Positions 8,168 through 14,586 are shown, numbered from the stretch's first letter. The stretch is 26,200 nucleotides of DNA from an uncultured Bacilli bacterium (GCA_947588665.1 CANPYU010000001.1:1-26200), one strand, 5' to 3'. Translations and numbers: made by a program. Notes: generated by a model not told the origin, from the sequence alone.

Positions 8168-8917
8168 ATGTATACAGATACTCACTGCCATATATATCAA
8201 GAATACTATTCTAATATTAGTGAAATTATAAAAAATGCTTCTGATGTTAATATCTCACGCTTTATCAACAATGGTTGTGATCATAAAAGTAATCTTGAAA
8301 TTCTAGAATTAACTCAAAAATATCCTAACATGTATGGAGCTATAGGTATTCATCCTGAAAATGTTGATACATATAAAGATGAAGATCTTAAATTTATTGA
8401 AGATAACTTAAAAAATCCTAAAATAATTGCCATTGGAGAAATAGGTTTAGATTATCATTATACTAAAGAAAATAAAACAGCTCAAATAAAACTTTTTGAA
8501 AAACAATTACAATTAGCTACAAAATATCATCTACCTGTAATTATTCATAGTAGAGATGCCACTGAAGATACTATCAATTGTCTTAAAAAATATAAACTAA
8601 CAGGTGTTATCCATTCTTTTTCAGGTTCCCTAGAAACAGCCAAAATTTATCTTAAAATGGGATTTAGCCTCGGAATTAATGGAGTTATAACCTTTAAAAA
8701 CTCCAAACTAAAAGACACAATTAAAGAAATACCTTTAACAAATATTCTCTTAGAAACAGATAGTCCCTATCTAACTCCCGAACCCCACCGAGGAACCAAA
8801 AACGAACCGGCAAATATTATTTATATAGCTAAATTTATCTGCGAATTAAAAAATATTAATTTAGATGAACTATCAAAAATTACCAACCAAAACATTAAAC
8901 GAATTTTTGACATTTAA
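8168..8917 (+). CDS. tatD: TatD-family metal-dependent hydrolase (DNase)
   Basis: TatD proteins are TIM-barrel metal-dependent nucleases linked to DNA repair and quality control. The 249-residue product starts MYTDTHCH, whose HxH binds the first metal. It continues with GEIGLDYHY (metal-bridging Glu), VIIHSRDA and GVIHSFSGS (two metal-binding His), and LLETDSPYLTPEP with the catalytic Asp. The frame could be extended upstream to a TTG at 8123, but that stretch is a promoter, and GGTGAT precedes the ATG at 8168. It heads the block that corresponds to yabD-yabE-(rnmV)-ksgA in B. subtilis. Confidence 0.95.
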   Translation: MYTDTHCHIYQEYYSNISEIIKNASDVNISRFINNGCDHKSNLEILELTQKYPNMYGAIGIHPENVDTYKDEDLKFIEDNLKNPKIIAIGEIGLDYHYTKENKTAQIKLFEKQLQLATKYHLPVIIHSRDATEDTINCLKKYKLTGVIHSFSGSLETAKIYLKMGFSLGINGVITFKNSKLKDTIKEIPLTNILLETDSPYLTPEPHRGTKNEPANIIYIAKFICELKNINLDELSKITNQNIKRIFDI

Positions 8918-8960
8918 TCTATTATATGATAAAATTATTACAACCAATTGAGGTGAAAAA

Positions 8961-9533
8961 ATGAAAGGTAAAAAACTATTTTACTTTAACAATTTAATCA
9001 AATTTAGTATTATAATTCTTATAATATTTGGCATTAAAACATCTTCATACAAAATGGAAACATCAAGTACCAATGAAAATGTAAATAAAAGTATAGATTT
9101 ATCCACCATGGCTATATATATAAATAAAGAAGAAGAAAAAAAAGCTAATGAAGAAGCTTTACAAAGATATTTATGGGGATCTCTTGACAGTTACACAGGT
9201 GATTTAACTGGATATGGAGCCTATTGTCCTCTTTGCACGGGTCATCTAGCCTGTATGGGTAACCTTGATTTAAGTGGAGGTAGAACCACTTATAATGATA
9301 AAACATATGGTACTGTTAGAATAGTAGCTTCAAGTAATAATCTTCCCTGTGGCAGTATAATTAGATTTGATAATAAAAAAATAAGTCCAACCACCATCAT
9401 AGCTATTGTTCTTGATCGTGGTGTTGTAGGAAGCAATATAGATTTATTAACTCCTAGTGAAGACTATGCTTTAAAATATATTGGACGCAGTTCCATAACT
9501 TACGATGTCTTAAGAATTGGATGGGAAAAATAA
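8961..9533 (+). CDS. 3D-domain secreted protein (YabE C-terminal-like)
   Basis: This 190-residue exported protein has an N-terminal hydrophobic segment (about 11-27). A short charged linker follows, then a C-terminal 3D (three-aspartate) domain, a double-psi beta barrel related to lytic transglycosylases such as MltA. The conserved aspartates are visible in GDLTGYG, IVLDRGV and NIDLL. A cluster of cysteines (YCPLCTGHLACMG) stands where related short 3D proteins also carry cysteines. Long YabE proteins have DUF348 and G5 domains before the 3D domain; these are missing here. Position between tatD and rsmA equals yabE. The likely role is peptidoglycan cleavage. The ribosome site is GAGGTGA. Confidence 0.85.
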   Translation: MKGKKLFYFNNLIKFSIIILIIFGIKTSSYKMETSSTNENVNKSIDLSTMAIYINKEEEKKANEEALQRYLWGSLDSYTGDLTGYGAYCPLCTGHLACMGNLDLSGGRTTYNDKTYGTVRIVASSNNLPCGSIIRFDNKKISPTTIIAIVLDRGVVGSNIDLLTPSEDYALKYIGRSSITYDVLRIGWEK

Positions 9534-9556
9534 CCCATTTTTTTATAAAATATAAA

Positions 9557-9600
9557 TAGAAAGGAATTTAATTTTTTTATAAAATTAATTATATAAATAT
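9557..9600 (+). promoter_or_regulatory. rsmA leader: ribosome site separated from the start codon by a hairpin
   Basis: AAAGGAA (9560-9566) is the only good Shine-Dalgarno site but lies 34 nt before the ATG. Between them TTAATTTT (9568-9575) can pair with AAAATTAA (9581-9588). If folded, the effective spacing falls to about 13 nt. No in-frame alternative start exists nearer, because a TAA lies at 9586-9588. Confidence 0.5.
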
Positions 9601-10377
9601 ATGGATATAAAAGCTAAAAAAAGTTTAGGTCAAAACTTCCTTAAAGATGAAATTATTCTCAAAAATATAGCTAATTCACTTAATCCCACTAAAAACGATT
9701 TAATAATTGAAATAGGTCCCGGAAAAGGTGCATTAACTAAATATCTAGCAAAAAAAGAAAGCTTTTTAATTTGTTATGAATTAGATACACGCTTTAAAGA
9801 ACTATTAACAAAATATGAAAGTAATAAAACCAAAATTATATATCAAGATTTCTTAAAAAGTAATTTAGATAGTATTTCTTTATCATATGAATCTATTTAT
9901 ATTATAGCTAACATTCCCTATTACATAACAACACCAATTATTAAACATGTAATAAATCTTCCTAAACTAAAAGCAATGTCTCTTTTAGTTCAAAAAGAAG
10001 TAGCCGAAAGATTAACAGCAAAACCAAATACTAAAGACTATGGTTCTTTAACTGTATATTTAAATTATTTTTTTAAAATTGAATATTTATTTTCAGTTCC
10101 TAAAACAGCTTTTTCTCCAGCCCCTAAAGTAGATAGTGCACTAATAAAATTTACTCGTCTAAATAAAAACTTAGCTGTTAAAAATGAACAAATATTATTT
10201 AAACTAATAGAAGATTCTTTTAAATTAAAAAGAAAAACCCTAAAAAATAATTTAAAAAACTATAACTGGAATAAAATAAAAGAAATATTAGAAAAACACA
10301 ATTTAAAAGAAAATATCCGAGCAGAACAAATACCCTTAACATTATTTGTTGAACTAGCTAATAATTTAGCCAATTAA
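9601..10377 (+). CDS. rsmA: 16S rRNA dimethyladenosine transferase
   Basis: RsmA (KsgA) dimethylates two adjacent adenines in helix 45 of 16S rRNA late in 30S assembly. The 258-residue protein shows KKSLGQNFLKD (6-16), the SAM-binding EIGPGKGALT (37-46), an acidic residue at YELD (59-62), and the catalytic NIPYY (104-108). The C-terminal helical domain is typical, with PKTAFSPAPKVDSALI. Context matches the ksgA position between yabE and yabG, except that rnmV (5S rRNA maturase M5), normally just upstream, is absent. The start codon has no close ribosome site. Confidence 0.96.
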   Translation: MDIKAKKSLGQNFLKDEIILKNIANSLNPTKNDLIIEIGPGKGALTKYLAKKESFLICYELDTRFKELLTKYESNKTKIIYQDFLKSNLDSISLSYESIYIIANIPYYITTPIIKHVINLPKLKAMSLLVQKEVAERLTAKPNTKDYGSLTVYLNYFFKIEYLFSVPKTAFSPAPKVDSALIKFTRLNKNLAVKNEQILFKLIEDSFKLKRKTLKNNLKNYNWNKIKEILEKHNLKENIRAEQIPLTLFVELANNLAN

Positions 10378-10401
10378 AAAGATAGCAACCCTATCTTTTT
10401 T
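10376..10401. terminator. Bidirectional terminator between rsmA and the C1 protease
   Basis: AAAAAGATAG (10376-10385) pairs with CTATCTTTTT (10391-10400) around CAACC. T tracts on both strands let it serve the two convergent genes. It overlaps the protease stop codon. Confidence 0.85.
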
Positions 10402-12181
10402 ATAATTTAAACATTTTATTTTTTCTTATTACTCTAAATAGTACTAAAAGCCCCATCAAGATAATTCCTACTAAAAATAAATTTTTAATTCCCGTTTGAG
10501 GATTATTTGGAATATCATCACTAGCTCCATCTTTCATATTTTCATTAATTTTTGGTACTGTCACATTTACTTGCCCATTATCATCTAATTTTAAATCACT
10601 ATCAACTTTACTATTAAATTCAACATCCGTAACAGTTGTATAAGCTCTAATAGAATTTTGAAAATTCATATTATCATTTTTAAAGCTTGACCAAACAACC
10701 CCATTATTAGAAATATAAGAAACATTTTTAGTAACTTTATAATTACTATACATATCATGAACATCTTTATCTATAGCAATTGGTAAATTTAAATCATTTC
10801 CTTCTAATTTCACAATAATCGAAAAACTATCTGATACATATATATCTTTATTAGGCTTAACACTTATATACCCATTATGTTCCGTAACTCCATTCCCAAT
10901 CTCTTCATAATTTTTAAGAGCACCATTTGAAGCATAATAAACTGTATATTTATATCCTGCTTTTTGAACTGCAAAAGTAACTTTATCAAGTTTTTCAGTT
11001 TTCACATCTTTTTTAGAAAATATATTTGCTGTATAAACAACATTCTTATCACTACTAACAGAAGCATTAACACCTAAATCATCATAATAATAAGCATAAT
11101 CGGAAACATCTTTATTAACTCCATAATAACCTACTACATTCCCACAAATATTAATATCATCATAAGAAATATAATAATAACCATTATTTCCCATATTTAC
11201 GTCTTTATCATCAACTAAATATTTACTTTCTCCATAAGAATTCTTTACTATCCAAGCTCCATCTCTTGAAGGCTTAGTACTAAAATTACTAGCAGATATT
11301 GTATCATCCCAACCTACAATTTCAACCATATGATTTTGATCTTCATTCATTATATGTCCTTTATTATCATTATCTGTATATGCAGAACCATCATAATAAT
11401 AGTAAGGACCATTAACATATTTATGTTTCAAATCATATTTTCCATTTGAACCAATATTTAGTTCATAACCTCTTACAACATCTTCAAAATAAAGAGTTGC
11501 CGCCATTCCCCCATAACTTGTAATATATTTTTTTATACTCGTAATAGTATCAGTAGAGCAAACACCCTGCTCATTTCTAATTCTAATAATATTATCAACA
11601 TCTATAACAGCTTTTTTATTTTTTACTGCTTCCTCAGTTATAGACTCTTGACCCAAAGCAACTTTTTTAAGTAAACCAAGAGACATATCTTTATCATAAA
11701 TAGGACCCCAATTATTTAATATATAAGCATTAGTAGTTTCAATATGTCCCCCTGCATTAAAAGTTCTATTAAAATTAATATAACCAGGCTTATACAAACT
11801 ATTTTGCGTTGCAAACTCTAAATGAGCAACACTTAAATAATCACTACTAACTCCATTTTTAATCATATTAGATTCTATAGAAGCTAATGTTCCAAAAGCC
11901 CAACAAGAATCTGTTTCCTGAGTCCGTACTGCTAAATTATATTTATCTTGTATAGAATAACTAGGTAGTTCATAATCATTATTAGTGCTTAAACTACTAA
12001 CACCATTATCTACTTTACAAACATAAGGCATTGGCACTTTTTGTTTTTCCTCATTACTCAAATTACTCCAAGAAATATAAAGAGGAGAATATTCACACAT
12101 TGATAAATTAAGATTTTCTGCCCAAACAGGCTTAATTCCAAGTAAAAACAATGATAGTAATAATAAATATTTTTTTCTCAT
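10400..12181 (-). CDS. Secreted papain-family (C1A) protease with wall-sorting signal
   Basis: The 593-residue product has a signal peptide (1-21, ending PVWA). A C1 peptidase domain follows: oxyanion Gln in RTQETDSCWAFG (Q88), nucleophile Cys93, His284 in NHMVEIVGWDD and Asn314 in VKNSYG. A beta-rich region of about 200 residues comes next, then NPQTG (560-564), a hydrophobic segment and a basic tail, which is a sortase-type cell-wall anchor. Such surface papain-like enzymes are known in Clostridia and related gut Bacillota; their substrates are largely unknown. It lies inverted inside the conserved rsmA-yabG block and has its own leader, so it looks like an insertion into that block. Confidence 0.9.
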   Translation of the reverse strand: MRKKYLLLLSLFLLGIKPVWAENLNLSMCEYSPLYISWSNLSNEEKQKVPMPYVCKVDNGVSSLSTNNDYELPSYSIQDKYNLAVRTQETDSCWAFGTLASIESNMIKNGVSSDYLSVAHLEFATQNSLYKPGYINFNRTFNAGGHIETTNAYILNNWGPIYDKDMSLGLLKKVALGQESITEEAVKNKKAVIDVDNIIRIRNEQGVCSTDTITSIKKYITSYGGMAATLYFEDVVRGYELNIGSNGKYDLKHKYVNGPYYYYDGSAYTDNDNKGHIMNEDQNHMVEIVGWDDTISASNFSTKPSRDGAWIVKNSYGESKYLVDDKDVNMGNNGYYYISYDDINICGNVVGYYGVNKDVSDYAYYYDDLGVNASVSSDKNVVYTANIFSKKDVKTEKLDKVTFAVQKAGYKYTVYYASNGALKNYEEIGNGVTEHNGYISVKPNKDIYVSDSFSIIVKLEGNDLNLPIAIDKDVHDMYSNYKVTKNVSYISNNGVVWSSFKNDNMNFQNSIRAYTTVTDVEFNSKVDSDLKLDDNGQVNVTVPKINENMKDGASDDIPNNPQTGIKNLFLVGIILMGLLVLFRVIRKNKMFKL

Positions 12182-12262
12182 ATCAAAAACTACCCTTCTA
12201 TCTTAAAATATAACACATTTCGACAAAAATTACTAGAAAAACAATTAACATTTAATATAAAA

Positions 12263-12291
12263 TAATATTTCTTTACACTTATACATATAAT
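12263..12291 (+). promoter_or_regulatory. Candidate mother-cell (sigma-E-like) promoter of yabG
   Basis: TAATATT (12263-12269), a 14-bp spacer and CATATAAT (12284-12291) resemble the Bacillus sigma-E consensus (-35 with ATATT, -10 CATACAAT). There is no good sigma-A -35 at 17 bp. B. subtilis yabG is sigma-K dependent, so the exact factor is a guess. Confidence 0.4.
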
Positions 12292-12306
12292 TTAGTGGTG
12301 ATAAAT

Positions 12307-13083
12307 ATGGAATTAAAACGTGGTGATTTAGTAACCCGTATTAGTTATAACCATGATACCGTATTTAAAATAACCAACATTAAAAATGATATCTATTATT
12401 TAAAAGGAGTTGAAGTTCGACTTTTTGCGGATGCGACCCTTCCTGACTTAGTAAAATATATACCTGAAGAAAAAATAGAACTAACAGAAACCCATGAAGA
12501 AGAAACTATCCCATTAGATCGCACCGAATATTTTTATCTGCCTGCTAAAATTCTTCATATTGACGGTGATAAAGATTATTTAGAAAAATGTTTAAATTAT
12601 TATAAAAAAAAAGGCATATACGCGATCGGAAAAAAAATAAATGAAGAACACATTTATGAAGCAATACTTCCAATGCTTCAAGAATATAAACCAGACATTG
12701 TAATTATAACCGGTCATGATGCTTATTATAAAAAGAAAGGTGATATTAATAATATAAATAACTATCGCAATACAGCAAGTTTCATTAAAGCAGTTAAAGT
12801 AGCTCGTAAATTTGAAAAATCTCATGATAAACTAATTATTATTGCCGGAGCCTGTCAGTCAAACTATGAAGAACTAATTAAAGCTGGAGCAAACTTTGCT
12901 TCATCACCCAAAAGAATAAATATTCATGCCCTAGATCCTGCAATTATTGCAAGCACTATAGCCCTTACTGAACGTAATAAAGAAATAAATTTAATCGAAC
13001 TCTTAGACAAAACAAAATATGGGCACAATGGTATGGGAGGTATTAAATGTAATGGTCTCATGTATGTTGGTTATCCACGTTAA
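12307..13083 (+). CDS. yabG: Sporulation-specific protease YabG
   Basis: YabG (peptidase family U57) trims spore coat and other spore proteins in the mother cell. The 258-residue product begins MELKRGDLVTRISYNHDT with the family's N-terminal SH3-like segment. It then shows conserved blocks such as HIDGDKDYL, VIITGHDAYYKK and IIIAGACQSNYEEL; the His and Cys in the last two are plausible active-site residues. The C terminus GHNGMGGIKCNG is also typical. A GTG four codons upstream is possible, but it is part of the GTGGTGAT ribosome site, so the ATG at 12307 is preferred. Veg follows after 12 bp, as in B. subtilis. Confidence 0.95.
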   Translation: MELKRGDLVTRISYNHDTVFKITNIKNDIYYLKGVEVRLFADATLPDLVKYIPEEKIELTETHEEETIPLDRTEYFYLPAKILHIDGDKDYLEKCLNYYKKKGIYAIGKKINEEHIYEAILPMLQEYKPDIVIITGHDAYYKKKGDINNINNYRNTASFIKAVKVARKFEKSHDKLIIIAGACQSNYEELIKAGANFASSPKRINIHALDPAIIASTIALTERNKEINLIELLDKTKYGHNGMGGIKCNGLMYVGYPR

Positions 13084-13095
13084 TAAGGAGGAATT

Positions 13096-13308
13096 TTGAA
13101 TTTAGATATTGTTCGTGAAGAACTAAAAAAACATTTAAATGAAAGAGTTCAAATCAAAGTATTTGGTATGCGTAACAAAACAAGCACATATGAAGGTAGA
13201 ATAAATGCTATATACCCAAATATATTCACTATAATTAACCCCAATTTTGAAAAAAGTTTTACCTTCAGTGATTTAATAACCGGAGAGATTTCAATAAAAT
13301 ATCTGTAA
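13096..13308 (+). CDS. veg: Veg protein
   Basis: This is a 70-residue cytoplasmic protein of the Veg (DUF1021) family, strongly expressed in B. subtilis and linked there to biofilm gene regulation. The match covers the whole length: LDIVREELKKHLNERVQIK, then RNKTSTYEGRINAIYPNIF and SFTFSDLITGEI. The start codon is TTG, set by a strong AAGGAGGA 4 nt upstream. The 12-bp gap after yabG suggests read-through; I see no separate promoter between them, whereas B. subtilis veg has its own strong one. Confidence 0.95.
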   Translation: MNLDIVREELKKHLNERVQIKVFGMRNKTSTYEGRINAIYPNIFTIINPNFEKSFTFSDLITGEISIKYL

Positions 13309-13312
13309 ACAC

Positions 13313-13346
13313 TTGCTATTTACCATTTTTTGCTATAAAATATAAT
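13313..13346 (+). promoter_or_regulatory. spoVG promoter
   Basis: TTGCTA (13313-13318), a 17-bp spacer and TAAAAT (13336-13341). A second possible -10, TATAAT, is at 13341-13346. I see no sigma-H-type sequence, unlike B. subtilis spoVG. Confidence 0.55.
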
Positions 13347-13381
13347 TAAGTTGTATAACTTTAGAAGGGAAAAGAAATATT

Positions 13382-13639
13382 ATGCAAATTACATCAGTAA
13401 GCGTACGCAAAATTGAAAAAGAAGGATCAAGGATGAAAGGAATTGCATCAGTTCTAATTGATGATTCTTTTGCCATTCATGATATCCGTATTATTGAAGG
13501 AGATAATGGTTTATTTATCGCTATGCCTAGTAGAAAAACAGCTACTGGTGGATATAGAGATATAGCACACCCTATTAATCCAGATGTACGTAAAATGTTT
13601 GAAGATGCTATTCTAAAAGAATATGCTAAAACAGAATGA
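13382..13639 (+). CDS. spoVG: SpoVG regulator
   Basis: SpoVG is a small RNA- and DNA-binding regulator that affects septation, cortex formation and virulence traits in various Bacillota. The 85-residue product covers the full domain: MQITSVSVRKI, MKGIASVLIDDSFAIHDIRI, GLFIAMPSRKT, and AHPINPDVRKMFEDAILKEY. The ribosome site is GAAGGGA. It closes the yabG-veg-spoVG block; ispE, purR and yabJ, which separate veg and spoVG in B. subtilis, are missing here. A terminator overlaps the stop codon. Confidence 0.96.
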   Translation: MQITSVSVRKIEKEGSRMKGIASVLIDDSFAIHDIRIIEGDNGLFIAMPSRKTATGGYRDIAHPINPDVRKMFEDAILKEYAKTE

Positions 13640-13660
13640 CTTGCAATTGCAAGTTTTTTT
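13639..13660 (+). terminator. spoVG terminator starting in the stop codon
   Basis: ACTTGCAATTGCAAGT (13639-13654) is a perfect palindrome followed by T6. Its first base is the last base of the TGA stop (13637-13639). Confidence 0.8.
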
Positions 13661-13674
13661 CTTTAAAAAAAGAA

Positions 13675-13703
13675 TTGCTATATCTACAATCTTATGTTAA
13701 AAT
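13675..13703 (+). promoter_or_regulatory. Promoter of the antisense-type small RNA
   Basis: TTGCTA (13675-13680), an exact 17-bp spacer and TAAAAT (13698-13703) give a start near G13710. No coding sequence lies downstream on this strand. Confidence 0.65.
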
Positions 13704-13709
13704 CAAAAT

Positions 13710-13805
13710 GTAGAACATTTAAGAACAAATGCCTACAAAAAATTATTTTTGTTTAAAGACATTTATCTTTATATCAATACTGATGAAGATAAGTGTCTTT
13801 TTTAT
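13710..13805 (+). ncRNA. Putative antisense RNA (type I antitoxin candidate)
   Basis: The predicted transcript runs from about 13710 to a strong intrinsic terminator. AAAGACATTTATCTT (13755-13769) pairs with AAGATAAGTGTCTTT (13786-13800), 15 bp with one G-U, followed by TTT and TAT. A smaller hairpin (ACAAAAA with TTTTTGT, 13736-13752) lies upstream. The RNA holds no ORF with a ribosome site on its own strand. It is fully complementary to the last two thirds of the 34-codon minus-strand ORF and to its 3' untranslated region. That is the 3'-overlap layout of RatA and SR4. Size is about 95 nt. The antitoxin role is inferred from layout only. Confidence 0.55.
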
Positions 13806-13847
13806 AGTTAAAAACAATAATATCACGGATAAAATCTCTTCTATCAT
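13743..13847 (-). CDS. Putative type I toxin peptide, 34 residues
   Basis: The product begins MIEEILSVILLFLTI, then KK, a second hydrophobic stretch TLIFISIDI, and ends NVFKQK. A short acidic N terminus, a hydrophobic core and a basic tail are the general look of small membrane-acting type I toxins (TxpA, BsrG, Fst groups), but I cannot assign a family. Translation support is good: AGGAGG (13862-13857) with 9-nt spacing, behind a near-consensus promoter. The hydrophobic core (about 11 residues before KK) is shorter than in typical members, which is the main weakness. ORFs this short are common by chance in AT-rich DNA, so confidence rests on the surrounding signals. Confidence 0.5.
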   Translation of the reverse strand: MIEEILSVILLFLTIKKTLIFISIDIKINVFKQK

Positions 13848-13940
13848 GACCTAATGCCTCCTATTCATAAAACCCCCTTACATTCAAGGAAGAACAAATG
13901 AAAAGGAAAAACACAAGGTAGGCACTCGTCTTAAATGTTC
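13848..13940 (-). promoter_or_regulatory. Structured leader of the putative toxin mRNA
   Basis: The leader is about 93 nt. Its first 12 nt, GAACATTTAAGA (13940-13929), can pair with TCTTAAATGTTC at the 3' side (complement of 13713-13724). The segment GTGCCTACCT (13925-13916) can pair either with the 3' GTAGGCA (complement of 13730-13736) or, with one bulged A, with the ribosome site AGGAGGCAT (13862-13854). CCTT/AAGG can form a small hairpin just before a GGGGG run. A five-codon ORF (13868-13851, MNRRH) with AAGGGGG ahead of it spans the toxin ribosome site and stops 3 nt before the toxin ATG. Confidence 0.5.
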
Positions 13941-13946
13941 AATTCT

Positions 13947-13975
13947 ATTCTAAAACTAAAACTAAAATTTGTCAA
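13947..13975 (-). promoter_or_regulatory. Near-consensus promoter of the putative toxin mRNA
   Basis: On the minus strand TTGACA (13975-13970), a 17-bp spacer and TAGAAT (13952-13947) place the start at G13940, the first base of the 12-nt pairing segment. Confidence 0.75.
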
Positions 13976-13983
13976 AAAATTCG

Positions 13984-14000
13984 TTCGACAGTATTCGACA
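13984..14000. repeat. Direct repeat TTCGACA upstream of the toxin promoter
   Basis: TTCGACA occurs at 13984-13990 and 13994-14000, exactly 10 bp apart (one helical turn), just upstream of the minus-strand -35. The spacing suits a regulator that binds one face of the DNA. Confidence 0.45.
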
Positions 14001-14006
14001 ACTCAC

Positions 14007-14459
14007 CTACTTCAAATATTTTGGTTTATCAATCTTGCCTAGCAAATAGTCAGCCGATATTTTATAAGTTTTACAAAGTGTATATAATGCATGAGTCGAA
14101 ATAAGAAAATCTCCGTGTTCATAAGCTCCAATCATTGATTTTGCTATATTTAAGTTTTCAGCTAACTTAGCTTGAGTTAAATTATTAGTTTTTCTAAGTT
14201 CTTTAAGTCTAAAACCAACTTTTTTTAATTCTATATTGTTATTAATATTATATTGATTGATATCAGTAAAATCAAAAAGAAAATCTAAAGAGACGTTTAA
14301 ATAATTTGCTACTAGAATTAAGTGTTTTAAAGGCATAATATCTTTTTGTTGCTCATACTGGCAATAGCAAGCTTTTGATACATTTAGCATATTTGCTATA
14401 TCCACTTGTTTAATGCCTAATCTTTCTCTTATTTGTTTTAGTCTATCTTTATACATCAT
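14007..14459 (-). CDS. Double-HTH XRE-family transcriptional regulator
   Basis: The product carries two tandem helix-turn-helix (XRE/HTH_3) domains. The first covers about residues 1-65 (RLKQIRERLGIKQVDIANMLNVSKACYCQYEQ). The second covers about 80-145 (FRLKELRKTNNLTQAKLAENLNIAKSMIGAYEHG). There is no ligand, peptidase or membrane domain. Two adjacent ATG codons (14459 and 14456) follow GGTGA (14469-14465), so the start is one of them; a TTG at 14471 lies before that site and is unlikely. It is divergent from the surface-protein gene and lies just upstream of the putative toxin unit on the same strand, so it may control either or both. Confidence 0.88.
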   Translation of the reverse strand: MMYKDRLKQIRERLGIKQVDIANMLNVSKACYCQYEQQKDIMPLKHLILVANYLNVSLDFLFDFTDINQYNINNNIELKKVGFRLKELRKTNNLTQAKLAENLNIAKSMIGAYEHGDFLISTHALYTLCKTYKISADYLLGKIDKPKYLK

Positions 14460-14485
14460 TAGTATCACCAAAAAAATTTTCTCAT

Positions 14486-14514
14486 ATTATATAAGTCTTT
14501 TGTTTATTAGTTAA
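14486..14514 (-). promoter_or_regulatory. Promoter of the double-HTH regulator
   Basis: On the minus strand TTAACT (14514-14509), a 17-bp spacer and TATAAT (14491-14486). It is back to back with the surface-protein promoter. Confidence 0.6.
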
Positions 14515-14532
14515 GAAATATCGGATTTTTTC

Positions 14533-14561
14533 TTGACTTTTATTATATGAGAGTTTATAAT
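14533..14561 (+). promoter_or_regulatory. Promoter of the surface-protein gene
   Basis: TTGACT (14533-14538), a 17-bp spacer and TATAAT (14556-14561), giving a start near 14568. Confidence 0.75.
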
Positions 14562-14572
14562 TTTAGTATAAG

Positions 14573-14586
14573 TTAGAAATTTCTAA
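14573..14586. promoter_or_regulatory. Operator-like palindrome at the surface-protein transcription start
   Basis: TTAGAAATTTCTAA is a perfect 14-bp palindrome about 5 bp past the predicted start site. This is a classic position for repression by an XRE dimer. A related dyad (ATTAGT, 5 bp, ACTAAT) stands at the other XRE gene (19547-19563). Confidence 0.5.

Noticed and set aside
12592..12825. 77-codon minus-strand frame inside yabG
   Set aside because: Phe/Ile-rich shadow of Lys-rich coding sequence on the plus strand; no ribosome site.
13710..13943. 6S, SRP or RNase P RNA on the plus strand, because the two ends of a ~230-nt segment pair
   Set aside because: A strong terminator hairpin ends the plus transcript at about 13805, and the SRP tetraloop region, RNase P core motifs and a 6S central bubble are not visible. 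The minus strand explains the pairing better.
13710..13943. MITE or insertion sequence with terminal inverted repeats
   Set aside because: No flanking target duplication and no transposase remnant; the arms coincide with promoter start sites instead.
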